A DNA stretch of 64,000 nt from Sipunculus nudus (Eukaryota > Annelida > Sipuncula > Golfingiida > Sipunculidae), in NCBI GenBank assembly GCA_026874595.1, contig CM049314.1:16236729-16300728 (forward strand), given 5' to 3'. Each line of letters opens with the position of its first letter. Position 1 is the stretch's first letter. A model generated the notes under the pieces. That model saw only the letters and a list, made by a program, of their open reading frames with translations. It was not told the origin of the DNA and searched no databases. Of this stretch, positions 19,160 through 29,434 are shown piece by piece. The translations under genes and the position numbers were made by a program.

Positions 19160-21544
19160 ATGGGCTCTCGTTCGAAAACGGCAGATATGTCCGCTCGTTC
19201 AACGAAGAGAAACTCGCAACCATTGGCGAACTACAGTGGCGGTGATGTGTTCGCGCCGCTTCTATCAGGCGTAGAATGCAAAGAGAAAAGCCGGATCTCT
19301 ACAATGACGGCGCCTCTGATGAACGACAACATACTCACCGTGCGCAGCATTGGACTGACGGTGAGGAAATGTTCCGACAAGGGTAATCCGGTGAACAGGC
19401 GTATCACGCCCGAGTTATTCGACGACTGTTGCGATCTGGCCTGGCTGCGCACGCTCATCTATTACGGGGAGCTGTTGGGAGCGAGCCTGGACGACTGGAG
19501 CCGGTTGTACATGTTCTTCATATGCGACCTCGCCCTGTGTCAATCGGACAAGTCCCTGCCCGCGTTTCCATGCTTTATGAAGAACACGGCGGACATGTTC
19601 CTGCGTTTCCGATACAATCACTTCCCCTACCTGATGACCGACAACGAGGAGCTGTTTCCGGATTTCCACCGATCCCAATCCATCTCAAAGCTCTTCGGTT
19701 TGGAGTATTTCGTCACGGTGCTCACCACAGAGGAACGGCACCTTTCTCTGGCTGAAAATTTCCGCCGGACATTGCGTGGAGATGATCACATTTTGAGCGA
19801 GGCCGACGCAGACGAAAGCAAGCTTCTGTGCAATGCGATCGGCGAAGCCATCCGCTGCGTGACAGACAGACTCATAAACAGGGAGCAAAAGGGCAACGAT
19901 TTGATCCCACTGCAAGAGGACATCAACCGCGTGGCAAAGGAACTGTGCCGCTCAACAGTTTTCGCACACGAGCAGGCCTTGCATGACCTGTATGTGCGTG
20001 TACATTCTTGCCTCAAGAAAATGGAGAAAGCAGCCAAAAGCCCTCCCACATACGGCCTGTACACCGGTAAATCGCGCGAACGGTGTGTCCTGAAAAGCTC
20101 GAAGAAAGGGGCGATACCGTTTACGCTGGTGCCGTATGGCCTGCAAGACGATGCGGGTACGTTTGATCAGGGAGCAACAACAGCCAGTGTCACGGATGAT
20201 ACCGCCGACCCCGTTTCCTCTGAACCGTCTGCAGCTGTCGATGCCGCCACCCTGAACGTACAAGCTGAACAGTGGGTGAAAGAAAATGCCGGTCATACGA
20301 CAGTTGACGTCCAGGATCAACAGGGGAGTCCCGACGGTGCGACAACAGGAAGAACTCACGCCGAGCTCGGGAAGCGGAAACGCGGTCCGTGTCACGCTGC
20401 TGACGGTCAACCAAGGTTCAGCGCCCCGAGGAAGCGCATACGCATCGATGATACGCCATTTTCACCCATAGGCGGCGGCGACTGCGCAACGCTGTACCCT
20501 CCTATTGACAGCTCGCCACAATCGCCCGGCACAGACGCTGACAGGCCGACCGCACACGGGGCGACGAATGGCTCAAACCTGATCCTGAATTACGAAGGGA
20601 ATGCGACACACTCCACGTCACAGGAGGAGGAAACGACCCTCAAAGCGCCTACGGTAAACGGGCGCCGACCCGCCATACCAGACCCCTACGAAATATCTCT
20701 TAATACACCCGCAATGCCGGCCTTGTTGAACATAGATACACAAGACCTGGTATTGCCAGACGAGGTGCGTGACGAAGACGAGGACGGAAGTGTCCGTTTG
20801 CACCTCAATCAATCGGGCCCGGCGCAAGAGGGAGATGCGGGTAACGCTTTGGAGAATGAGGTGTCTATCGCCCGCTCAGCAACAAGTCAACGAGACAAAA
20901 GCGCGCCACCGTCTGCAGTGGTTGGTGAGCATGAAAGTCCTTATTCTGATATATCAGACGACGAAATGGACAATACCGGGTTACCTGTGGGGGGGACACA
21001 ACAACATATGGGTACACATTACGATCACATGCACAATGCAGGGACGGACTTGGGACACAGCACTCATTCACCCTTCACGGGACAATTCATGCCGTCTCCC
21101 GGCGTGGTCAAAGCCAATGCGCCCGTTTACGCCTGTGCAGGGCAACGGCCGATTGCTGGCGTCACAGTCAATGCGCACTTGTATGACGGGACGGGACTGC
21201 AGCAGCAAGGTACGTCCGTTGCAAGCGACCCAAACCCGATGAACATTCTGTACACCGTCGCCCAGCAACTGTCAACATGTGACGTGAATACACAGAATTA
21301 TATATACACTCCAGCTGCACCTATCGTCGCAACGCCAAACAATGCAACTGCGCATAACTACGCCTCAAACACGGCCGCCATGGATACGCAGGAACTTTGG
21401 AATGTGACGAACACGATGACGGACAAGCTGCACAGGGCCATCAGCAGCTTTCAACAGTCGATGGCCATGCTGGAAGACGTCAAACAGAACTTTCAACAGT
21501 TGCAGCAACAAGTACTCCTAGTTTTCCCACGGGGATCAGCATAA
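19160..21544 (+). CDS. Unrecognised large protein, folded N-terminus and disordered C-terminus, 794 aa
   Basis: Residues about 75-300 look like a globular, mostly helical domain (W-L-R-T-L-I-Y-Y-G, W-S-R-L-Y-M-F-F-I-C-D-L). From about 300 on the chain is long and disordered, rich in Gly, Pro, Thr, Asp and Ser, with possible nuclear signals K-R-K-R-G-P and P-R-K-R-I-R-I. The last 60 residues form a helical Gln-rich coiled-coil-like segment. I considered a herpesvirus protease-scaffold fusion because of the layout, but see no catalytic Ser/His motifs. It could equally be a transcription regulator or tegument protein. It has a good TATA box and no close same-strand neighbour. Confidence 0.75.
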   Translation: MGSRSKTADMSARSTKRNSQPLANYSGGDVFAPLLSGVECKEKSRISTMTAPLMNDNILTVRSIGLTVRKCSDKGNPVNRRITPELFDDCCDLAWLRTLIYYGELLGASLDDWSRLYMFFICDLALCQSDKSLPAFPCFMKNTADMFLRFRYNHFPYLMTDNEELFPDFHRSQSISKLFGLEYFVTVLTTEERHLSLAENFRRTLRGDDHILSEADADESKLLCNAIGEAIRCVTDRLINREQKGNDLIPLQEDINRVAKELCRSTVFAHEQALHDLYVRVHSCLKKMEKAAKSPPTYGLYTGKSRERCVLKSSKKGAIPFTLVPYGLQDDAGTFDQGATTASVTDDTADPVSSEPSAAVDAATLNVQAEQWVKENAGHTTVDVQDQQGSPDGATTGRTHAELGKRKRGPCHAADGQPRFSAPRKRIRIDDTPFSPIGGGDCATLYPPIDSSPQSPGTDADRPTAHGATNGSNLILNYEGNATHSTSQEEETTLKAPTVNGRRPAIPDPYEISLNTPAMPALLNIDTQDLVLPDEVRDEDEDGSVRLHLNQSGPAQEGDAGNALENEVSIARSATSQRDKSAPPSAVVGEHESPYSDISDDEMDNTGLPVGGTQQHMGTHYDHMHNAGTDLGHSTHSPFTGQFMPSPGVVKANAPVYACAGQRPIAGVTVNAHLYDGTGLQQQGTSVASDPNPMNILYTVAQQLSTCDVNTQNYIYTPAAPIVATPNNATAHNYASNTAAMDTQELWNVTNTMTDKLHRAISSFQQSMAMLEDVKQNFQQLQQQVLLVFPRGSA

Positions 21545-22237
21545 ACTGATACTTTCCACGTAAAACGTAATGTGGTTCTGTGTCATTGTGACAAAGCGAG
21601 CCAACACGAAACTCAAAATGCTTGACTGTTTATTGTGTATGGAGATGTAAATATATGCTAAAGGTTATGTTTAAAGTTGATTACTGTTGATCATGTGAAA
21701 TGTCAAAATGAAATGTCGAAATGAAATGTCAAAATGAAATGTTAAATGAAATGTCAAAATGGAATGTCAAAATGAAATGTTAACATGATATGTCCAACTG
21801 TGTATGTTTCAAAACAGCGATCACGGATGATATATATATTATTATACGGCTTAACAATATATGCTTGTCTCATACGTCACCCGACGTTATGCTAAAAGAA
21901 TGATTACTGTTGATAATGTCAAATGTAAATGAAATGTCAAAATGAAATGTCAAAATGAAATGTTACCATGAAATGTCTAACTGTGTATGTTTCAAAACAG
22001 CGATAACGGATGATATATATATTATTATACGGCTTAACAATAGATACTAGTCTCAAACGTACGGCTTGTTGTTTTCTGAAAAGGACATTGTATGACAGCG
22101 TCTGTATGGTATGTGATATAACGTAAAAAACCACTATTGATCAGAGTTTTGGATTGTGGATACTTAATACATAATATTAAATAAATATGGCTTTATATTT
22201 TCGGTACGCCCATTTTACATGCCATCATTAAAAATGT

Positions 22238-22290
<53 letters not shown>

Positions 22291-22420
22291 TGATAGACTC
22301 CATGCTATCGAAACATATTTCACGATCCACCAAGATGCCAGCATTCAGTCATTCTAAGTCTGACTCAGATATTAAATCTCTTACACATATCTCCTCTGTG
22401 GACATGGTTAAAATAGTTCC
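21545..22420. other. AT-rich intergenic with repeats
   Basis: Holds many copies of an AAATG(T)CAAAATG-type decamer (about 21697-21790 and 21915-21965). It also holds a longer direct repeat beginning CTGTGTATGTTTCAAAACAGCGAT at about 21797 and 21979. A pure TA run lies at about 22241-22284. A 97-codon ORF at 22290-22583 overlaps the start of the palindrome and is not convincing. Confidence 0.6.
21690..22062 (+). repeat. Two-unit direct repeat with AAATGTCAAAATG array
   Basis: Each unit has an array of short AAATGTCAAAATGA-like elements followed by a conserved block of about 90 bp, through TATATATATTATTATACGGC. The offset between units is about 182 bp. Confidence 0.7.
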
Positions 22421-22601
22421 GGTAACATACGATAGGGGGCGCTGCCTCATACAGCACTGGTCAACACAACAAAATAGCCCTTTGCCGGACAACGGTCTAC
22501 ATGACATTTACGAAATACCTGCTAAAATTTTAGGAAAAATATGCCTCAAACATTCCACGAGTAACACACACACCAAAGATTAAATGTGTCCACAACCCTA
22601 C

Positions 22602-22608
22602 TATATAA
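22602..22608 (+). promoter_or_regulatory. TATA-like element in left palindrome arm
   Basis: TATATAA facing the palindrome centre. The same element lies on the minus strand at 25546-25540, so both arms carry an inward-facing TATA motif. Confidence 0.4.
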
Positions 22609-22645
22609 GCAGGCCGGCTTTATTATACTATCAGTTGAGAGCGCT

Positions 22646-22895
22646 CTATGGGCGCTTTTTGGTCCCAGACGGCTCCCCTGTGTCTGTGACGTCACACTTT
22701 CCATCAGCCAATCAAATCAAGGAACAGTACCTGTTCATGATAACATAAGAAACTCACGTACACAAAGCATGTAGTCCCTGTGGCGCAATGGTTAGCGCGT
22801 CCGGCTGTTAATCGGAAGGTTGGTGGTTCGAGCCCACCCAGGGACGTTATACCTCTATGGGCGCTTTTGGCTCCCAGACGGCTCCCCTGTGGGGG
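22646..22895 (+). repeat. tRNA-bearing insert flanked by a duplicated arm segment
   Basis: The segment CTATGGGCGCTTTT, then CCCAGACGGCTCCCCTGTG, occurs at about 22648-22684 and again at about 22854-22890, on either side of the tRNA-Asn gene. The right arm has it only once. The insert between the copies is about 170 bp and includes the tRNA. Confidence 0.8.
22774..22846 (+). tRNA. tRNA-Asn (anticodon GTT)
   Basis: A complete cloverleaf. The acceptor stem GTCCCTG pairs with CAGGGAC, and the D arm is GCGC-AATGGTTA-GCGC. The anticodon arm is TCCGG-CTGTTAA-TCGGA (one G-T pair) with anticodon GTT, and the T arm is GGTGG-TTCGAGC-CCACC. Discriminator is G. There is no intron and no encoded CCA. A-box and B-box promoter elements look normal, and a short T run follows about 18 bases downstream. 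It is of eukaryotic nuclear type. It sits within a segment present only in the left arm of the palindrome. Confidence 0.93.
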
Positions 22896-23434
22896 AGGGG
22901 GGGACTTGAGGGGGGGAGGGGGCGGCCCCTCCCTCTGCCTTATGTCAAGAAGTAGTAGAGTTGTGGGCTTGTGGCCACCAGGGGTCGGTTGTGTGGTTCA
23001 AGTCAGAAGTAGACCAGTTGTAGGTTTGGGGATCGCCGGCAGGGGGGGGGGGGGGAAGAAGAGTCGGTAGGATGTGAAAGGTCGGTCTGGGTCGTCTAGG
23101 TTAGAGATGAAAGGTCAGTAGGGTTTACCGGGGGGGGGGAACAGGGGAGTTCTGGGTGGGATCGCCTGGCGGGGGGAACAGGGGAGTTCTGGGTAGGATC
23201 GCCCGGCGGGGGGGATCAGGGGAGTCCTGGTTGGGATCGGAGACCCATGTGAATGGTTAAAGAGTGTTCATCGGATATCATCGGTACTGGAAAAGCCACA
23301 GGTGTGCAACGCATGTCAAAGCACTAGGGGATCGTTCAGATCCCGACAGAGGGTCTCCACTGGGGCCGAGGCCCCTATAGAAATTTCTCCACAGGGCTCG
23401 TGGTGGGGGCTTCGCCCCCGGGAAGAATACTTTA

Positions 23435-24066
23435 TGTGGGATCGATCCCTACAAAGAATATACACAGGGGGCGAGGCCCCCATAAGGAATTACATGGAAG
23501 GCCCGTGGTGGGGGCCTCGCCCCCGGGAATAATACTTTATGGGGGATCGATCCCTAAAAAGAATATACCCCGGGGGCGAGGCCCCCATAAGGAAATATAT
23601 GGAAGGCCCGTGGTGGGGGCCTCGCCCCCAGGTGATAATACTTTATGTGGGATCGATCCCTAAAAAGAATATACACAGGGGGCGAGGCCCCCATAAGGAA
23701 TTACATGGAGGGCCCGTGGTGGGGGCCTCGCCCCCGGGAATAATATTTTATGGGGGATCGATCCCTAAAAAGAATATACACAGGGGGCGAGGCCCCCATA
23801 AGGAATTACATGGAAGGCCCGTGGTGGGGGCCTCGCCCCCAGGGGAAAATACTTTATGTGGGATCGATCCCTAAAAAGAATATACACAGGGGGCGAGGCC
23901 CCCATAAGGAATAACATGGAAGGCCCGTGGTGGGGGCCTCGCCCCCAGGGGAAAATACTTTATGTGGGATCGATCCCTAAAAAGAATATACCCCGGGGGC
24001 GAGGCCCCCATAAGGAAATATATGGAAGGATCGTGATGGGGGCCTCGCCCCCGGGAGAATACTGTA
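23435..24066 (+). repeat. 106-bp repeat array, left arm
   Basis: About six tandem units with a 106-bp period, marked by GGGATCGATCCC (about 23440, 23546, 23652, 23758, 23864, 23970). Each unit holds a 15-bp inverted pair, GGGGGCGAGGCCCCC and its complement, about 30 bp apart, so each could fold as a hairpin. Long ORFs across the array are artefacts of the repeat. Confidence 0.9.
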
Positions 24067-24076
24067 TGGGGATCGG

Positions 24077-24129
24077 GGCGCCGAAGGCGCCAATACACAG
24101 ATGTATGTATGGAGGGCGCCTTCGGCGCC
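24077..24129. repeat. Central GC-rich hairpin of the palindrome
   Basis: GGCGCCGAAGGCGCC at 24077-24091 and its exact complement at 24115-24129 are separated by 23 bases. This is the symmetry centre of the large palindrome. Confidence 0.85.
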
Positions 24130-24960
24130 TCGATCCCTAAAATGAATATTCCCTGGGGGCGAGGCCCCCACCACGGGCCCTCCATCTAAATCCTTATGGG
24201 GGCCTCGCCCCCAGTATATATTCTTTTTAGGGATCGATCCCACATAAATTATTATCCCCTGGGGGCGAGGCCCCCACCACGTGCCTTCCATGTATTTCCT
24301 TATGGGGGCCTCGCCCCCTGTGTATATTCTTTTTAGGGATCGATCCCACATAAAGTATTATCCCCTGGGGGCGAGGCCCCCACCACGGGCCTTCCATGTA
24401 ATTCCTGATGGGGGCCTCGCCCCCTGGGTATATTCTTTGTAGGGATCGATCCCACATAAAGTATTTTCCCCTGGGGGCGAGGCCCCCACCACGTGCCTTC
24501 CATGTATTTCCTTATGGGGGCCTCGCCCCCAGTGTATATTCTTTGTAGGGATCGATCCCACATAAAGTATTATCCCCTGGGGGCGAGGCCCCCACCACGT
24601 GCCTTCCATGTAATTCCTGATGGGGGCCTCGCCCCCTGGGTATATTCTTTTTAGGGATCGATCCCCCATAAAGTATAATCCCCTGGGGGCGAGGCCCCCA
24701 CCACGGGCCCTCCATGTTATTCCTTATGGGGGCCTCGCCCCCTGTGTGTATTCTTTTTAGGGATCGATCCCCCATAAAGTATAATCCCCTGGGGGCGAGG
24801 CCCCCACCACGGGCCCTCCATGTAATTCCTTATGGGGGCCTCGCCCCCTGTGTGTATTCTTTTTAGGGATCGATCCCCCATAAAGTATTATCCCCTGGGG
24901 GCGAGGCCCCCACCACGACCCCTGTGGAGAAACCTCTATAGGGGCCTCGGCCCCAGGGGA
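24130..24960 (-). repeat. 106-bp repeat array, right arm
   Basis: About seven units of the same 106-bp repeat in inverted orientation (GGGATCGATCCC or close variants about every 106 bp from 24229 to 24865). Confidence 0.9.
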
Positions 24961-25539
24961 GATTCTGTGGTGATCGGAACGATCCCATTGTGCTTTGACG
25001 TGCGTTGCACACCGTTGGCTTTCCCAGTACCGATGATACCCGACGATCACTCTTTAACCATTCACATCCGTATACGAACCCACCTAGGACTCCCCTGTTC
25101 CCCCCCCTTGTGACCCCTGTTGACCTTTCACCTCCGACCCGATCCCACTCACAACTCCCCTGTTCCCCCCCCCAGGCGACCCCTGCTGACCTTTCCCCTT
25201 CGACCCGATCCCATCCAGAACTCCCCTGTTCTCCCCCCCCTGGCGACCCCTGTTGACCTTTCACATCCGACCTCGACGACCCCAACCGACCTTTCACATC
25301 TTACCGACCCTTATTCACCTCCTGCCGGTGATCCCCAAACCTACAACCGGTCTAGTTCTGACTTGAACCACACAACCGGCCACAGACCCACAACTCTACT
25401 ACTTCTTGACATAAGGCAGAGGGAGGGGCCGCCCCGTCCCCCCCTCAAGTCCCCCCCTCCCCCACAGGGGAGCCGTCTGGGACCCAAAAGCGCCCAGAGA
25501 GCGCTCTCAACTGATAGTATAATATAAAACTCGGCCTGC

Positions 25540-25546
25540 TTATATA
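25540..25546 (-). promoter_or_regulatory. TATA-like element in right palindrome arm
   Basis: Mirror copy of the element at 22602-22608, facing inward. Confidence 0.4.
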
Positions 25547-25564
25547 GTAGGGTTGTGGACACAT

Positions 25565-26115
25565 TGAAATCTTTGGTGTGCGGCAGATTTCACGTTTGTG
25601 CAAGATGTACGCGCAAACTGAAAAAGATATCGCAAATGTTACTCGTTGAACGCTTAAAGCATATTTTTCCAAAGATTTTAGCACATATTTTGTAAATGTT
25701 GTGTAGACCGTTGTCCGGCAAATGGCCATTTTGTGTTGCTGACCAATATGACGGTGTCAGTATCGCCACCTGCCGACGACAAGTGGAACTATATCAGATA
25801 GACAACGGATTTATCTAATTAAGTTGCACACATGAAACAACATTGAAATCTTTGGTGTGCGGCAGATTTCACGTTTGTGCAAGATGTACCCGCAAACTGG
25901 AAAATATATCACGAATGTCACTCGTTGAACGTTTGAGGCATATTTTTACTAAAATTATTGCAGGTATTTCGTAAATGTTGTGTAGACCGTTGTCCGGCAA
26001 ATGGCCATTTTGTGTTGCTGACCAATATATTGGCGTCAGTATCGCCACCTGCCGACGACAAGTAGAACTATATCAGATAGACAACGGATTTATCTAATTA
26101 AGTTGCACATATGAA
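25565..26115 (+). repeat. 278-bp direct repeat beside the palindrome
   Basis: Two similar units start with ATTGAAATCTTTGGTGTGCGG at about 25565 and 25843 and run through TTGTCCGGCAAATGGCCATT to TTAAGTTGCACA. The first unit forms the outer end of the right palindrome arm; the second is an additional copy with no left-arm partner. Confidence 0.8.
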
Positions 26116-26984
26116 ACAACATTTGTGCGGACTGCATACTTTAATTGAACTGGATGTTTTGTGTGCCTTTATGTATTTATAAAATGTATCAGAAAATGAT
26201 CATGAATCACATATGCGGATGATCATGGCATAAAGAAGACCGTGAAACTTTCATATTTTATTCATTATATAAGTTCCGTCTTATGAGTTCCACAGGTATT
26301 GTGACGTAGATTCAGGCAAAACATTGTTGAAAATAACGAGTACATCAAGTTTTTATACATATTTTTGAAATATTGTCACATATGCATTTATTTAAAATTT
26401 CGTTTTCTGAGTTTGGAAGTATCAAGTGATATCAACATCTATTAGTATGTTTGTCGTATCTGGTTGATCAGATCCATATAACATCTGGTTGTTCAAACGA
26501 TGTTCGTGCATTCGCATTGGATGTGCCTAAAATATACATCTGGGTGACGAATGGTTTTGATGTACCCGTCTTCTTCTTTTTTAAAAATGTATATAACGTG
26601 AAAGTACACCTCGGCGTGCAGGGTTTTCTGTATCGGGTGTTTAATCTGAAACCGATCGCCAACGACAAAACTAATTTATGAATACATGCAAACACGCAGA
26701 CAGTTATCGAGCAGCGATGAAAAAGCAGATTACCAGCAAACGTATTAAGATCATACCAGGGACGAACCCTGTTTAACCACATTTCAACCCGTCACCCCTC
26801 ATATACATATATATATATATATATATTCATGTGAGCTTGAGAAGCCGTCACCCCTTGTTTCATGGCGGGTGAGACCTTCCGAATACATGCATCCCATTCA
26901 AGCCACGCCCACGCAACACATTGTGTTTGACGTACCCAACATTTGCGGACGTGTGCTCATTCTTGATTATACTTCGGACACAGC
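26116..26984. other. Intergenic, nothing firm
   Basis: AT-rich, with a TA microsatellite at about 26805-26826 bracketed by CCGTCACCCCT on both sides. A 76-codon plus-strand ORF (26451-26681) has no recognisable feature and I leave it uncalled. Confidence 0.5.
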
Positions 26985-27530
26985 GTGATGCATTCGCTCC
27001 CAGCCGACGACCAGTTAACCAGCAGGTTGTGCGACAAGAACGAAATGACATATCTGATGGACAATTTGATGGGTCACGCGGAGCTACTTTTGAAGAAGAT
27101 CAAAGTCCTTGACGACAGATCAACTGATGTATTTCCCAGATCGTGGCAGTGCGTGGAACTGGTTGACGGCGTGGACCCGTGGCCACCCAGCCTCTGCTTG
27201 AGTATGATAACTGATATCGGGAGAGGGTACGGGATCACACTTGATGAGGCTACTTTGACGGCTGTGTATAAAACGGAACCGTGGGTCAGCTGGCACAGGA
27301 TATGCCCTTCGATCACAGTGAACCTTACACGCATGGTCCCGACGGCTGAAGCCCGATGCCTGGCTGTGTACATATTGTACTGCTTCTTTAGCAAAGAGTA
27401 CCGAGTGTCTCACGCTGACAGTGATTTCCACAGGGGTCTGCTGTGTTTAAAGTACTGCCCATGTAGCCGATACCAAAAGAGGAATGTAACCTCCCGTTGC
27501 TGCTGTGTGTCATTTGGTCCTTTCTCGTGA
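26985..27530 (+). CDS. Member of a small paralogous family, 181 aa
   Basis: Not recognised as a known family, but clearly related to the protein at 53784-54305. Both share V-D-P-W-P-P-x-x-C-L, then a segment ending A-V-Y-K, then a helix with A-E-(A/L)-x-x-x-x-V-Y-I/V-x-Y-C. The N-terminal 40 residues are helical and charged. The C-terminus is Cys-rich (C-P-C, R-C-C-C) and may be partly unconserved. No membrane segment is seen. The family could be a death-fold-like helical protein, but I see no diagnostic motif. Confidence 0.65.
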   Translation: MMHSLPADDQLTSRLCDKNEMTYLMDNLMGHAELLLKKIKVLDDRSTDVFPRSWQCVELVDGVDPWPPSLCLSMITDIGRGYGITLDEATLTAVYKTEPWVSWHRICPSITVNLTRMVPTAEARCLAVYILYCFFSKEYRVSHADSDFHRGLLCLKYCPCSRYQKRNVTSRCCCVSFGPFS

Positions 27531-27818
27531 AAGCGTCATTGTGTACCTGATATCTGATAGCGTACGTCACACACAATAACACCAGTGCATACATCTCCTC
27601 ATGGTGTTTTTATATCTATATGTGTTCATGTCGCGTGGGATAATGCATCTCAGAAACGTATCTTCGCTCATGCAGTTGACTGACCTTGAAATGAGGCCAT
27701 TTTTTGTTATGTCACATGAGCTCTGCCGTTACTCACATTTGAATTTGGTAAACAATTTTGAGCCAATGCCGTCAACCGCCAGGCATGCGCACTGCCTGGC
27801 TGTACATGTTCGAAAACA

Positions 27819-27826
27819 CATAAAAG
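27819..27826 (+). promoter_or_regulatory. TATA-like box of the double death-fold gene
   Basis: CATAAAAG, about 60 bases before the ATG at 27881. Confidence 0.4.
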
Positions 27827-27880
27827 CAGCGGTGATGTCTAGTTGCCAGGCACAATTCATGTTGGAGCCCTACCACGACC

Positions 27881-28555
27881 ATGGCTTGTTCTTCACATTG
27901 GCACGAGGCGTTTTACGGCATACTGCCCCGTTTGGCATCTGCATTGTACGTGAAACAGAGTCTGCTGCCTGACGAGCTGTTGGCAGAGGGGTTTCTCGAC
28001 AGGGACGAGCTGGATAATGTCAGGGCGAAGATGACTAATTCGGAACAAGCCGAACTGTTGCTGCACACACTGGCGGATACGAACACTCCCAGAAGGCTTG
28101 ACAAAGCTATGAAAATTATAGGGCGTCATCACCCAGACGTTTTGCGGATGTATCAAGATCGCATGAAAGCACTGAGTCGGGATGAGAAAAAGGCTCGACC
28201 ACACGGTTCTCCTCCGTCTAAGGTGTCTTCGTCTTGGAACGACAGTTTTTACAAAATACTTCCCTGTATGGTCGACAAATTAGACGTGCTGCATACCGAT
28301 GTAGTTGATGCACTGGTTGCGCGAGGGTTTATCAACGACAACATGGTCGAGCAGATACGTGTTCACAGAACAAACACGGCCCAAGCCAGAACACTTCTGT
28401 ACCTTCTTCTTGATAACAACGGTGTATATGAGCTTGACGCTGCCATGGAGTTGCTGCGCGGCCATTACCACGCGCATGTGTCGGATTTTTATCAACAACG
28501 TATGAAACATCTCGATCGTCCCATGCTGGTGGACAACGTGAACAACCGTTCGTAA
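27881..28555 (+). CDS. Double CARD-like protein, 224 aa
   Basis: Two tandem death-fold domains (about residues 5-95 and 115-210). Each starts W-H/N-x-x-F-Y-x-I-L-P, then has L-L-(x)-x-G-F-(L/I) with a charged helix, then a T-N-(S/T)-x-Q-A-x-x-L-L-x-x-L signature and a final L-D-x-A-M-x-(I/L) helix. That order matches CARDs, although these are more diverged than those at 12-17 kb. There is no RING or other domain. It is probably another CARD-interacting protein. The N-terminal start fits the CATAAAAG upstream. Confidence 0.72.
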   Translation: MACSSHWHEAFYGILPRLASALYVKQSLLPDELLAEGFLDRDELDNVRAKMTNSEQAELLLHTLADTNTPRRLDKAMKIIGRHHPDVLRMYQDRMKALSRDEKKARPHGSPPSKVSSSWNDSFYKILPCMVDKLDVLHTDVVDALVARGFINDNMVEQIRVHRTNTAQARTLLYLLLDNNGVYELDAAMELLRGHYHAHVSDFYQQRMKHLDRPMLVDNVNNRS

Positions 28556-28874
28556 GCATGTACGCCCCGTCTAAGGCACTGTATATACAAATCAAACGCT
28601 GGAAGTGTTTGAGGTCCAGATGATGATATAAACTCGTGTATTCGGGATTTTTCGAAAGAACTGATTGTTTGGTCTTTGAGCATACGCAACGATGTAGCAT
28701 TTTTATACAATGCACGCATATATATATGACTGTTTGAAACGTGGGATTAACGTACGGGACGTGTTTCATAACGGACCTAACGTCACAGCCAGCTTTCCAG
28801 GCAATAAGGTTTTGTATAACAGGTTGTTTTGCATGTGATTTGTTTTTGTTTATCCTGTAATCTATATGACACGT

Positions 28875-28880
28875 AATAAA
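28875..28880 (+). terminator. PolyA signal of the double CARD-like gene
   Basis: AATAAA, about 320 bases after the stop at 28555. Confidence 0.4.
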
Positions 28881-29387
28881 AAGGCATAAATGGATTGCAT
28901 CCTGTATTGTATCAGAGTATGATGGGCTTTATGCTATGTGTGTGTATGTAATTGCGTGTGTAAACAAATTATCTATAAGATACCATGTGATCCTGTACAC
29001 GTCACTATATGAAATAACAGGATGGTAACAGAGTTCTCACTGGATGGCACCATATTTTTTCAATTTTGTTTGTCCCCATCACGGTCTCTTAGCTGATATC
29101 CACATTTAACCGTGAATCTCTGTCACAACGCGTTGCATCAGGTTCCCCTTAAATATTTGTTCTACTCCTCCGGTTTATGAATGAAACTCGGCAACGGCAA
29201 CCGTCAAACTATCTTCCGGAACGAAACTGATGCCACTCGGACCACATGTTGATCCGTGTGCGTCATCACAGATTCAGAAAAACAATTTTGGATACGCGCA
29301 ATGTAGGCTTGCTGATGGTATTATGTTAACGTTTCTGCCACACGTGTGTCATCCCCTCCTTCGCGTGTAAACGTCATCACACGTGAC

Positions 29388-29394
29388 TATATAA
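29388..29394 (+). promoter_or_regulatory. TATA box of first lectin-like gene
   Basis: TATATAA, about 45 bases before the ATG at 29435. Confidence 0.55.
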
Positions 29395-29434
29395 CCATCA
29401 CCGGGTAGCATGAACGCCACATGCGCACAGTCTT

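Larger units (their letters stand above)
22459..25745. repeat. Giant imperfect palindrome, about 3.3 kb
   Basis: The left arm read forward matches the right arm read on the other strand. The outer block TTGCCGGACAACGGTCTAC at about 22482 matches the complement of 25707-25725. The blocks CCACAACCCTACTATATAAG and CAGTTGAGAGCGCTCT (about 22590-22645) recur inverted at about 25500-25560. Next inward come G-rich then C-rich unique arms, then 106-bp repeats in opposite orientation, and a central hairpin at 24077-24129. The left arm has an extra segment with a tRNA gene. It could be a replication origin, a fold-back mobile element or a genome-segment junction. Confidence 0.85.
28556..29434. other. 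Intergenic with polyA signal and promoter
   Basis: Holds AATAAA at 28875-28880 for the upstream gene and TATATAA at 29388-29394 for the downstream lectin-like gene. No gene is seen between. Confidence 0.5.

Noticed and set aside
19160-21544. Herpesvirus protease-scaffold fusion
   Set aside because: The layout is suggestive, but no catalytic Ser and His motifs of that family were found.
22290-22583. 97-codon ORF left of the palindrome
   Set aside because: It overlaps the outer palindrome arm and its translation looks random.
23302-24775. Long repetitive ORFs on both strands with Gly/Pro/Arg-rich peptides
   Set aside because: They are translations of the 106-bp hairpin repeat, whose units stay open in several frames. 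Composition is that of the repeat, not of a protein.
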